6,251 bases of DNA from Acidiferrobacterales bacterium. Its GTDB lineage: Bacteria > Pseudomonadota > Gammaproteobacteria > Acidiferrobacterales > Sulfurifustaceae. The notes below the pieces were generated by a model. That model was given only the letters and a program-made list of their open reading frames with translations. It was not told the DNA's origin and made no database searches. Each line of letters starts with the position of its first letter. Within the stretch, counting starts at the first letter, position 1. The stretch lies in contig WGFP01000102.1 of assembly GCA_015492195.1 (NCBI GenBank), positions 1-6,251 on the forward strand, written 5' to 3'. This document shows positions 1 through 6,251 of the stretch, one piece after another. Both the position numbers and the translations under genes were made by a program.

Positions 1-432
1 CACCAGCACCGGTTGCGCCATGACGGCGCGCGCGGCCATCACGTCGCGCTCGGAATCGCCCACGGCATAGACGCCGCTTAGATTGACTTTCAGGCGATCG
101 GCGATTTCCTCAAACAAACCCGGAAGCGGCTTGCGACAACGGCATCCCTCCCCGGGGCCATGCGGACAAATAAAAATGGCATCGATATCGCCGCCCTTGC
201 TGCGTACGGCATCGAGCATCTTGGTATGAATTCTCCCCAACGTTTCCCTGCTGAACAGGCCGCGCGCCACGCCGGACTGATTGGTGGCGACCACCACCCT
301 GTACCCCTCGCGGTTGAGCCGCGCTATCGCTTGCAAGCTCCCTTCTATCGGGACCCATTCATCCGGAGACTTGATGTACTTGTCCGAATCGTGATTAATG
401 ACACCGTCTCGATCAAGGATAACCAGTTTCAT
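1..432 (-). CDS. gmhB: D-glycero-beta-D-manno-heptose 1,7-bisphosphate 7-phosphatase, 3' end beyond window
   Basis: HAD-superfamily phosphatase that removes the C7 phosphate of heptose 1,7-bisphosphate in the cytoplasm, a step towards ADP-heptose for the LPS inner core. Seen directly: 144 codons from an ATG at 432, running off the window edge. The N-terminus reads MKLVILDRDGVIN, with the nucleophile and acid/base aspartates at D7 and D9. HAD motif II is TNQSGVARG (residues 50-58). The zinc-site motif is C89-P-H91 ... C97-x-C99 followed by RKP. The acidic HAD motif is VGDSERD (124-130). The CPH/CxCRKP zinc loop separates GmhB from histidinol-phosphatase-only and other HAD enzymes. The loop between H91 and C97 is only 5 residues, shorter than in E. 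coli GmhB from memory. The gene starts 25 nt after the glyS stop and is probably co-transcribed with glyQS. No strong Shine-Dalgarno is visible; the best match is AGGT about 13 nt upstream. Roughly 35-45 residues are likely missing at the C-terminus. Confidence 0.93.
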   Translation of the reverse strand, partial: MKLVILDRDGVINHDSDKYIKSPDEWVPIEGSLQAIARLNREGYRVVVATNQSGVARGLFSRETLGRIHTKMLDAVRSKGGDIDAIFICPHGPGEGCRCRKPLPGLFEEIADRLKVNLSGVYAVGDSERDVMAARAVMAQPVLV

Positions 433-457
433 AAGCGGCGGGTAACCTGAAATACCA

Positions 458-2593
458 TCAACTCTGAAGCCGGGAAATGTCGGCCACCTGCATAAACAAT
501 TTGTTCAAGCTGTCGAGTAACGCCAGGCGGTTGTTACGCACGGATATGTCATCCACCATCACCATCACCTCGTCGAAAAATTTATCCACCACGGGGCGCA
601 GACTTGCAAGACATGTAAGTACTTGGGCATATTCTCCTGCTTCCAATAACGGCATCGTCTCAGCGTATTGTGTTCGCACTTGGCCGGCAAGCTCGCGTTC
701 GGCACTCTCCTTGAGCAGGGTCTCATCCACCTGCCCCGAAACCGCGCCGCCGGCCTGCCGCAGAATATTGCGAATGCGCTTGTTGGCGGCGGCCAGGACC
801 TGCGCTTGCGGGAGCTTGCGGAATTTCTGCAATGCCTGAAGGCGCGGCAACACCTGATCCAGACGCTTGGGGTTCAGACTCAACACCGCCTCAATCTCAT
901 CGGGCAGAAAATCCTTTTCACGCAGATAGGGCTTAAGGCGATCCAGCATGAACCCGTACAAGTTCTGCACCACGTCTTCGGCAAGTAAACCGGCAGGAAA
1001 AGCCGCTTGGGCCTGTTGCAGTAATTCCACTATATCCAGCGGTATGGGCTTTTCCATCAGGATGCGCGTCGCCCCCAGCGCCTGGCGCCGCAGACCGAAG
1101 GGATCCTTCTCACCTGTCGGCACCAAGCCGATGCCGTAAATCCCGACCAGGGTATCGAGCCTGTCCGCCAATGCCACGCATTCGGCAATCGTGCCTGCCG
1201 GCAATGGGCCGCCGGCCATCTTGGGGAAGTAATGCTGTTCTATGGCATCGGCCACGGGCGCCGGCTCGCCGTCGTGGCGCGCGTAATAGTTACCCATGAT
1301 CCCCTGCAGTTCGGGAAATTCTCCCACCATCTCGGTCAGCAGATCCGCCTTGCACAAATAGGCGGCGCGCTTAACCTGCGGGATTTCCGCCTCGCCAAGG
1401 CGCTTCACGCCGGGTTGCGCGAGCCCGCGGGCAATTTCAGCCGACAATTTCACAATTCGCTCCACGCGTTCCAGCTGGCTGCCGAGCTTGTTGTGATAAA
1501 CCACCTTGGCGAGCATCGGCACGCGATCGGCCAGCCTGGTTTTCCTGTCTTGATCAAAAAAGAATTTTGCATCCGACAGGCGCGCTTTCAGTACCCGTTC
1601 ATTGCCGTGGATAATGTGCCTGGGCGATCCGGTTTTGATATTGCCGACAAACAAAAAGTCGGCAAGCAACCTTGTCCGCTGATTTTCTTTACGCGAACCT
1701 GTCAGGGCCAACGGAAAATACCGCTGGTGCTCCTGCATGCTGACAATCAGGCATTCCCCGGGGAGGGTCAGGAATTCCTTGTCGAATCCGCCGGCATAGA
1801 CAACCGGATACTCCGCCAGGCCCGCCACCTCTTGAATCAATTCGGCCCCTTTTCCAAGGCTCCAGGTGACGGACTTGCCGAACCTTTTTGCCCGGTCATC
1901 CAGTTGCCTTTCGATCAGTTTCACGCGCTCCCCATAATCCACGATTACCCGCCCCCGTTGCGCCAGGATTTTTTGGTAATTCCCGGCATTATTAATGGCG
2001 AGGGGACCACGGCTCATGAAACGATGGCCCAATGTCTTCCTGCCGCTCTTAATGCCAAGCACCGTGCCGGGGACGACTCTTGTGCCGTGCAACATGACAA
2101 GACCGTGTACCGGACGCACGAACTGCACCTCCCCGCTCCCCCAGCGCATGAGCTTGGACACGGGCAGTCTTTTAAGGGCCGATTCCACAATGTCGGCAAG
2201 GTGGCTCTTTAAGGGCTCGCCTTTGCGCTTTGCGCGGTAAACAAAGTATTCGCCCTTGTCGCCGGCATGCCTTTTTAATTTGTCGGGTTTTACGCCGCAG
2301 GAACGCGCAAACCCAAGCAGCGCCGGCGTCGGCTTACCGGCATTATCAAATGAAGTGCTTACAGAAGGGCCCCTGCGCTCCATGATGCGATCGGGTTGCT
2401 TGGCCAAGACATCGGATACCAACACCGCCAAGCGCCTCGGCGTGGCATAGGGCTGCGGTTCGCTGTGCGCAGTCACGAAGCCCTGCCCTTTAAGCCCGTC
2501 AAATACATTGCCGCTGAAGGCCCTGGAGAGACGCGCCAACGATTTCGGCGGCAGCTCCTCGGTGAGGATTTCGATAAGCAGGCTGTCCGTCAT
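458..2593 (-). CDS. glyS: Glycine--tRNA ligase beta subunit
   Basis: Large subunit of the heterotetrameric bacterial glycyl-tRNA synthetase. It binds tRNA-Gly and works with GlyQ to charge glycine in the cytoplasm. The protein has 711 residues, slightly longer than E. coli GlyS (689). Seen: the family N-terminus LLIEILTEELPPKSL (5-19), PRRLAVLVS (52-60), WGSGEVQFVRPVHGL (151-165), the NERVLKARLSDAKFFFD block (331-347), the HD-like region AAYLCKADLLTEMVGEFPEL (410-429) with QGIMGNYYA following, PTGEKDPFGLRRQALG (492-507), and the C-terminal anticodon-binding part with ANKRIRNIL (603-611), FFDEVMVM (672-679) and NRLALL (689-694). Nothing looks truncated. The ATG at 2593 lies 3 nt after the glyQ stop, so translational coupling is likely. 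The purine-rich end of glyQ may serve as its ribosome-binding region. gmhB follows after 25 nt. Confidence 0.97.
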   Translation of the reverse strand: MTDSLLIEILTEELPPKSLARLSRAFSGNVFDGLKGQGFVTAHSEPQPYATPRRLAVLVSDVLAKQPDRIMERRGPSVSTSFDNAGKPTPALLGFARSCGVKPDKLKRHAGDKGEYFVYRAKRKGEPLKSHLADIVESALKRLPVSKLMRWGSGEVQFVRPVHGLVMLHGTRVVPGTVLGIKSGRKTLGHRFMSRGPLAINNAGNYQKILAQRGRVIVDYGERVKLIERQLDDRAKRFGKSVTWSLGKGAELIQEVAGLAEYPVVYAGGFDKEFLTLPGECLIVSMQEHQRYFPLALTGSRKENQRTRLLADFLFVGNIKTGSPRHIIHGNERVLKARLSDAKFFFDQDRKTRLADRVPMLAKVVYHNKLGSQLERVERIVKLSAEIARGLAQPGVKRLGEAEIPQVKRAAYLCKADLLTEMVGEFPELQGIMGNYYARHDGEPAPVADAIEQHYFPKMAGGPLPAGTIAECVALADRLDTLVGIYGIGLVPTGEKDPFGLRRQALGATRILMEKPIPLDIVELLQQAQAAFPAGLLAEDVVQNLYGFMLDRLKPYLREKDFLPDEIEAVLSLNPKRLDQVLPRLQALQKFRKLPQAQVLAAANKRIRNILRQAGGAVSGQVDETLLKESAERELAGQVRTQYAETMPLLEAGEYAQVLTCLASLRPVVDKFFDEVMVMVDDISVRNNRLALLDSLNKLFMQVADISRLQS

Positions 2594-2596
2594 CGG

Positions 2597-3520
2597 TTAC
2601 TTTTTCTTCTTTGCCTTTTTGGGGATGCGCTTGCGCTTCAGCAACGGGAAACCCAGGGCCTCACGCGAATCGTAATAGCTTTGCGCCACCTGCCTGGCCA
2701 ATGCGCGTACCCTGCCAATGTAGGCGGCGCGCTCGGTGGTGGAAATGGCGCCGCGCGCATCCAGCAGATTAAAGGTATGCGAGCACTTCATTACCATTTC
2801 GAATCCCGGTAAAGGCAGGCCGGCCTGCATCAACCGCTCGGCTTCGGACTCAAAGCTATTAAACTGTTCAAACAACCAGTCGACATTGCTCAGCTCGAAA
2901 TTGTATTTCGACTGTTCCACTTCGTTTTGGTGATACACGTCGCCGTAGGTCACGCCTTGGGTCCAGACAAGGTCAAACACGTTCTCGACGCCCTGCAGAT
3001 ACATCGCCAGACGCTCCAGGCCGTAGGTGATCTCGCCCAACACCGGTTTACAAGGCAGGCTTCCCACTTCCTGAAAATAGGTAAACTGCGTGATTTCCAT
3101 GCCGTCGAGCCAGACCTCCCAGCCCAGTCCCCAGGCGCCGAGGGTGGGTGATTCCCAGTCGTCCTCGACGAAACGGATGTCGTGGACCCTGGCATTGATC
3201 CCGAGCTCGTGCAGGGAGCCGAGATACAAATCCTGGATGTTTTCCGGCGAGGGCTTGAGTACCACCTGATATTGGTAGTAATGCTGCAAGCGATTGGGGT
3301 TCTCGCCATAGCGGCCGTCCTTGGGACGGCGTACGGGCTGCACGTAGGCGGCCTTCCACGGCTCGGGGCCCAGGGCGCGCAGAAAAGTCGCGGTGTGAAA
3401 CGTGCCCGCCCCCATTTCTACATCATAGGATTGCAAAACCACACAACCCTGACGGGCCCAGTATTGCTGGAGTGCGAGTATGAGGTCCTGGAATGTCAAG
3501 GGGAATCTTCTTGTTGGCAA
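2597..3520 (-). CDS. glyQ: Glycine--tRNA ligase alpha subunit
   Basis: Catalytic subunit of the alpha2beta2 glycyl-tRNA synthetase, a class II aminoacyl-tRNA synthetase that activates glycine with ATP and transfers it to tRNA-Gly together with GlyS. The 307 residues match the family length (E. coli 303). Seen: FQDLILALQQYWARQGC (10-26), ALGPEPWKAAYVQP (49-62), DGRYGENPNRLQHYYQYQ (68-85), the DIRFVEDDWESPTLGAWGLG stretch (114-133), EVWLDGMEITQFTYFQ (135-150), class II motif 3 GEITYGLERLAMYLQG (162-177) and NLLDARGAIS (251-260). The chosen start is a TTG at 3520, because no ATG or GTG lies between the in-frame upstream stop and the conserved FQ-LIL segment. A second TTG seven codons in would remove residues usually present. 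A TATAAT box lies about 30 nt upstream. The C-terminus (295-307) is a lysine/arginine tail. Confidence 0.97.
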   Translation of the reverse strand: MPTRRFPLTFQDLILALQQYWARQGCVVLQSYDVEMGAGTFHTATFLRALGPEPWKAAYVQPVRRPKDGRYGENPNRLQHYYQYQVVLKPSPENIQDLYLGSLHELGINARVHDIRFVEDDWESPTLGAWGLGWEVWLDGMEITQFTYFQEVGSLPCKPVLGEITYGLERLAMYLQGVENVFDLVWTQGVTYGDVYHQNEVEQSKYNFELSNVDWLFEQFNSFESEAERLMQAGLPLPGFEMVMKCSHTFNLLDARGAISTTERAAYIGRVRALARQVAQSYYDSREALGFPLLKRKRIPKKAKKKK

Positions 3521-3551
3521 CCGGCTTTTTCGCCCTGAAAGTTCACGGCGG

Positions 3552-3557
3552 ATTATA
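3552..3557 (-). promoter_or_regulatory. Putative sigma-70 -10 box of the glyQ-glyS-gmhB operon
   Basis: On the minus strand the sequence AGGTATAATCC contains a perfect TATAAT hexamer, 31 nt upstream of the TTG start of glyQ. Transcription starting about 7 nt downstream would leave a short leader of about 25 nt. No good -35 hexamer sits 16-18 nt further upstream; the best is TGCACC, 3 of 6. The promoter call therefore rests on the -10 box and its position alone. Confidence 0.5.
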
Positions 3558-3620
3558 CCTTGCCCCCGCTTCCGGGTGCACGGCAGGAAAGGGATTAAGG
3601 AAGTGCTGATTTACTGATTG

Positions 3621-3708
3621 TTCACCGCAAAGAGCGCGAGGGACGCGGAGAAAAGCAAGGGAAAATTAACGAAAAATCCTCTGCGATCTTTGCGTGCTCT
3701 GCGGTGAA
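3621..3708. repeat. Large imperfect inverted repeat built of 9-nt GCRRRG units
   Basis: The left arm (3621-3650) and right arm (3679-3708) are 30 nt each, separated by a 28-nt A-rich loop. Comparing one arm with the reverse complement of the other gives 22 identical positions of 30, and the outermost 9 are perfect. Each arm starts TTCACC (the right arm when read on the minus strand) and continues with three hexamers spaced exactly 9 nt apart: GCAAAG, GCGAGG, GCGGAG on the left; GCAGAG, GCAAAG, GCAGAG on the right. It lies between the mtgA stop and the glyQ promoter. From memory it resembles the CACCGCAAAG/GCAGAG-type intergenic palindromes found in many proteobacteria. It may be a dispersed REP- or MITE-like element. 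It could also form a hairpin at the 3' end of the mtgA transcript, but no clean U-tract follows it. Confidence 0.75.
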
Positions 3709-3734
3709 AACTCATATTTCAGGGGTTCTTTAAA

Positions 3735-4586
3735 TCATATGCGCTTGCCGGATACCGACAGGTCCAGAACCGGCGGCAGGTTACGGCCCGAACCATCCGT
3801 CGCCATTTCAGCATTTCCACCGGACGCGGACCAAGAACGACCCGTATTAAAACGCCACATTAAGCCAAGAATTTTCTGCACGCGTTTCTTAAAATAGGGG
3901 GTGCGCGTGGCCGGATTATGCTTGGTCGGTCCAGGCAGGGTGGCCGCAAGCTCCGCCGCCTGCCACAGCGACAACCGGCTCACCGGTATTCCCCAATAGG
4001 CCTGCGCCGCCGCCTGCACCCCGTAAATGCCGCGGCCGAACTCGGCTATATTGAGATAGATCTCGAGGATCCGTCTCTTGCTCAGGTTTTGCTCCATGCC
4101 CCACGTCAGAATCAGCTCATGCCACTTACGCACCGGGTTACGCGACGCGCTCAAAAACAGGTTCTTGACCGTCTGCTGCGAGATGGTGCTGGCACCAAGA
4201 ACAAATTTGCCTTCCTCCAGGTTGTAGCTCATGGCTTCCTTGAAGGCGATCAGATCAAAACCGCTGTGCTCGTAAAAACGGCTGTCTTCCGCCACAATCA
4301 CCGCGCGGATGAGGTGCTTCGGGATTTTGGCCAAGGGCACGGGGCGCCAGCGCAATGCCGACCAGTCCTTGTGTTTTAGTCGCTGTTTTTTATACTCATT
4401 AATGAAGCTCGATTTCGGAATCGGGCCGGCGGCTATCCGTTTCCAGTCAGGCCACGTCGCGGCAAGATAGAAAAGGTCCGCTATCAACAGAATCAGGAAG
4501 ATGCGCAAAATCCAGCGAATACCCGAACCCCACCGTGATAAATGGGACCCCCATCCGATTCTGCTTCTATATCTTTTTCTGAACAT
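3735..4586 (-). CDS. mtgA: Monofunctional biosynthetic peptidoglycan glycosyltransferase
   Basis: GT51-family enzyme that polymerises lipid II into glycan strands on the outer face of the inner membrane. It lacks the transpeptidase domain of class A penicillin-binding proteins. Seen in 283 residues: a basic cytoplasmic N-terminus (1-20), one membrane segment at about 22-45, then the GT51 domain. Motif 1 is AEDSRFYEHSGFD (99-111) with catalytic E100. Motif 2 is GASTISQQTVKNLFLS (131-146). Motif 3 is RKWHE (153-157) with the second glutamate E157, 57 residues after the first as in the family. Motif 4 is KRRILEIYLNIAEFGRGIYG (170-189). The ATG at 4586 has no clear Shine-Dalgarno, but it precedes a normal anchor sequence. 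After about residue 248 there is a tail of some 35 Ser/Gly-rich residues that E. coli MtgA (about 242 residues in all) does not have. The gene is transcribed away from the M48-like gene and towards glyQ, which has its own putative promoter. Confidence 0.95.
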   Translation of the reverse strand: MFRKRYRSRIGWGSHLSRWGSGIRWILRIFLILLIADLFYLAATWPDWKRIAAGPIPKSSFINEYKKQRLKHKDWSALRWRPVPLAKIPKHLIRAVIVAEDSRFYEHSGFDLIAFKEAMSYNLEEGKFVLGASTISQQTVKNLFLSASRNPVRKWHELILTWGMEQNLSKRRILEIYLNIAEFGRGIYGVQAAAQAYWGIPVSRLSLWQAAELAATLPGPTKHNPATRTPYFKKRVQKILGLMWRFNTGRSWSASGGNAEMATDGSGRNLPPVLDLSVSGKRI

Positions 4587-4698
4587 AGTGCGTTGAAACG
4601 ATTTGAATCAAGCAATCCAACAATACGATTCCTCGCTTACCTGGGATGCCGCTCAATCCTCTGAGCAAAGGGCAAACCCAAGCGACAACAATTCCCAA

Positions 4699-6063
4699 AT
4701 GGTTACCTCTTACCCACATCAAAAATCACTGCTGGCGGCAATGGTGGTTTTTTCCTCTCTATTTTGGCTGGGATTGGTGTTGCTGGCGCACGTTGCCGCT
4801 GATCGTTACTTTCCGGGGCTCGGCCGTGAATACCAAATTATAATACTTGCCGTTATCGTTATTTTAATCCATGCCGTACTGTACCTGCGCAATGCCGGAC
4901 GAGTGGCCTATCTGCGCGGTCACGCGGTGGAAATCGGTCCCAAACAATATCCGGACCTGTACGCGCGCCTCAAGGCCGTTTGCAAGCGGCTCAAGATCGA
5001 AAACCCGCCCGTGGCATATCTGTATCAGAATACAAAGCTTGGAAACTCCTTCAGCCTGCGCTTTCACGGCAAAGACTACCTGGCGCTCAACGGCGAACTG
5101 ATCGGCGCCCTCACCGAGCGACAGGGGGCGATCGATTTTTATATGGGATATGAATTGGGGCGGATACACGACCGCTATGCCCGTTGGGCGTTCTTCCTGT
5201 TTCCGGCCACGGTGTTGCCGCTTCTCGGACCCGCCTTCGCCCGGGCGAACATCTATACCTACGACAGATACGGCCTTGCCGCCTCCAAGACCAACGTGGA
5301 CGCGGCTTATGCGCTCGCGGTGTGGGCAAGCGGAAGCCGTCGCTGGAAATCCTTTAATGTCGCCCAATTCGCCGCGCAAAGCGCGAACTCCCGCGGCTTT
5401 TGGACGTCTTTTATTGAATTAATTTCGGCCACACCCTCCCTCAGCAGACGCATCGCCCACCTGCGGGCCATCGCCACGAACAGCGGCACCTTTATCGCCC
5501 GGGGCCATCCCCTTGCTTATCTGACGGCGGGGTTCATTCCCTATCTCGCCGCGCGCGCACGCGGCGGAGCGGCGCGGGCCCTGTGTATTCTGTTATGGGC
5601 AACGGTAATCATCTTCACCGGCAACATGGCCTATCAACAACTCGCGCGCAGCGGCATACTCGAGATCCTTGAAAGCCGATTCGAAAACAAGGTGGTCGGT
5701 CTGCCCGGCCGGGGCGTCTCTTCATCTCTTGCGACAACCACTGCCGTGAACAATTCCCCCGTGATGAAGGAGGGCACGCGCACCCATAAAAGCCTGGATG
5801 CGGACCTCAAGCTGTTGGGCGGCCTTGCGCTGGCGCGCTATAGAAAACACGGCGGCATACCCTGCGAGATCGGAAATATCGTTTCTTTAAAACTGAACCA
5901 CCGTGCCGAGCGTTACGCCTTCAGTTGCAGTGAACCGACCGTCTACACCATTGTCGAGGCGGGGGAATTTGAGCCCGGCCGGCCTTCGTATCTGCGCACC
6001 TATAACTGGAAGCAGAGGAAATTTATCCAGGGGTGGCCCGATACGCCACCTGCCGTGCCTTGA
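4699..6063 (+). CDS. M48 (HtpX-like) membrane peptidase homologue lacking all zinc ligands; probable pseudoprotease
   Basis: Numbered from the ATG at 4699 (454 residues). Two membrane segments lie at about 14-34 and 45-65. An M48-like domain follows: VEIGPKQYPDLYARL (77-91), NSFSLRF (116-122; NAFATR-like in active relatives), the active-site region FYMGYELGRIHDRYARW (147-163), a hydrophobic stretch (164-178), IYTYDRYGL (185-193), and a segment around WTSFIELISATPSLSRR (235-251) that matches the end of the domain in relatives. In active M48 enzymes the motif is HExxH with a downstream ExxxD. Here it is Y151-E152-L-G-R155 and I185-Y-T-Y-D189, so both histidines and the ligand glutamate are gone while E152 and D189 remain. 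A further membrane segment (about 294-313) precedes an unrecognised C-terminal region (about 320-454). The frame stays open upstream to a TTG at 4603 (486 residues). I prefer 4699 because the TTG would leave only 16 nt to mtgA, the extra 32 residues are low-complexity polar, and neither start has a Shine-Dalgarno. Proteolysis should not be assumed. Confidence 0.8.
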   Translation: MVTSYPHQKSLLAAMVVFSSLFWLGLVLLAHVAADRYFPGLGREYQIIILAVIVILIHAVLYLRNAGRVAYLRGHAVEIGPKQYPDLYARLKAVCKRLKIENPPVAYLYQNTKLGNSFSLRFHGKDYLALNGELIGALTERQGAIDFYMGYELGRIHDRYARWAFFLFPATVLPLLGPAFARANIYTYDRYGLAASKTNVDAAYALAVWASGSRRWKSFNVAQFAAQSANSRGFWTSFIELISATPSLSRRIAHLRAIATNSGTFIARGHPLAYLTAGFIPYLAARARGGAARALCILLWATVIIFTGNMAYQQLARSGILEILESRFENKVVGLPGRGVSSSLATTTAVNNSPVMKEGTRTHKSLDADLKLLGGLALARYRKHGGIPCEIGNIVSLKLNHRAERYAFSCSEPTVYTIVEAGEFEPGRPSYLRTYNWKQRKFIQGWPDTPPAVP

Positions 6064-6219
6064 CGCAGCCTGGCGGGCAAAAACACCAACTGGACATGGC
6101 CCGGGCTTTTCGATATTGTCCCAGGCTCGTGTTTTGGGCCTCTGCCCGAATCACCACTGGGGAGCCGGTTCCTAATAAAAAATAAAACCGGATCAAATAA
6201 CAACAAAATGTATGTATAT

Positions 6220-6249
6220 AACAGGCCCTGATGACAGGGCCTGTTTTTT
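6220..6249 (+). terminator. Strong rho-independent terminator
   Basis: A perfect 11-bp stem (AACAGGCCCTG paired with CAGGGCCTGTT) closes an ATGA tetraloop and runs into a run of six T (6244-6249). The T-run lies on the plus strand only, so it terminates plus-strand transcription. It is 156 nt after the stop codon of the M48-like gene. The sequence between (6064-6219) has no supportable gene, only an AT-rich stretch and a weak 6-bp hairpin (CCGGTT 6165-6170 with AACCGG 6186-6191). Confidence 0.9.
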
Positions 6250-6251
6250 AG

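Noticed and set aside
110..358. Minus-strand 82-codon frame inside gmhB
   Set aside because: It lies in a different frame from the GmhB product, whose catalytic and zinc motifs are clear.
1232..2212. Long plus-strand open frame (326 codons) opposite glyS
   Set aside because: It is antisense to the conserved glyS coding sequence. Its translation shows no recognisable domain and it is explained by the codon bias of glyS.
4603..4629. Possible plus-strand promoter TTGAAT / TACGAT
   Set aside because: The spacer is only 15 nt and the hexamers match poorly, so it is too weak to annotate.
4864..5379. Minus-strand open frame of 171 codons opposite the M48-like gene
   Set aside because: It is a shadow of the GC-rich plus-strand gene, whose translation matches M48 family motifs in order. 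The antisense product resembles nothing.
5540..5580. GC-rich alternating CGCG tract that could look like a structured or Z-DNA site
   Set aside because: It lies within the coding frame and encodes an Ala/Arg/Gly-rich stretch, so codon use is enough to explain it.
6098..6140. Possible hairpins around GCCCGGGC and GGCCC...GGGCC after the last gene
   Set aside because: The stems are short with long or no loops and lack a proper T-run. They are expected by chance in GC-rich sequence; the clear terminator is at 6220-6249.

Overview
The window shows an ordinary proteobacterial chromosome segment of moderate to high GC content. The two-subunit (alpha2beta2-type) glycyl-tRNA synthetase, a GmhB-type heptose phosphatase for LPS inner core and a monofunctional peptidoglycan glycosyltransferase (MtgA) together point to a Gram-negative bacterium. 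The glyQ-glyS-gmhB order is typical of Beta- and Gammaproteobacteria. I cannot place it more finely from sequence alone.

Layout. Minus strand, read right to left: mtgA (4586-3735); an intergenic stretch holding a large imperfect inverted repeat (3621-3708) and a perfect TATAAT box; then a tight operon of glyQ (3520-2597), glyS (2593-458, 3 nt after glyQ) and gmhB (432 to the window edge, 25 nt after glyS). gmhB is cut by the window edge, so its C-terminus is not visible. Plus strand: one gene diverging from mtgA (start at 4699 preferred, or a TTG at 4603; stop at 6063), followed by about 155 nt without a gene and a strong intrinsic terminator (6220-6249).

How the genes work together. GlyQ and GlyS form the glycyl-tRNA synthetase used in translation. 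GmhB makes the heptose monophosphate precursor of ADP-heptose for LPS. MtgA polymerises peptidoglycan glycan strands at the inner membrane. Most of the window is therefore core translation and cell-envelope housekeeping.

The unusual item is the plus-strand gene. It is a membrane protein with a clear M48 (HtpX-like) metallopeptidase layout, but both zinc-binding histidines of HExxH and the third-ligand glutamate are replaced (YELGR and IYTYD). The frame is long and intact, so it looks like a conserved pseudoprotease rather than a decaying gene. It also carries a membrane-anchored C-terminal region that I do not recognise. I see no phage, IS, CRISPR, toxin-antitoxin or RNA gene here.
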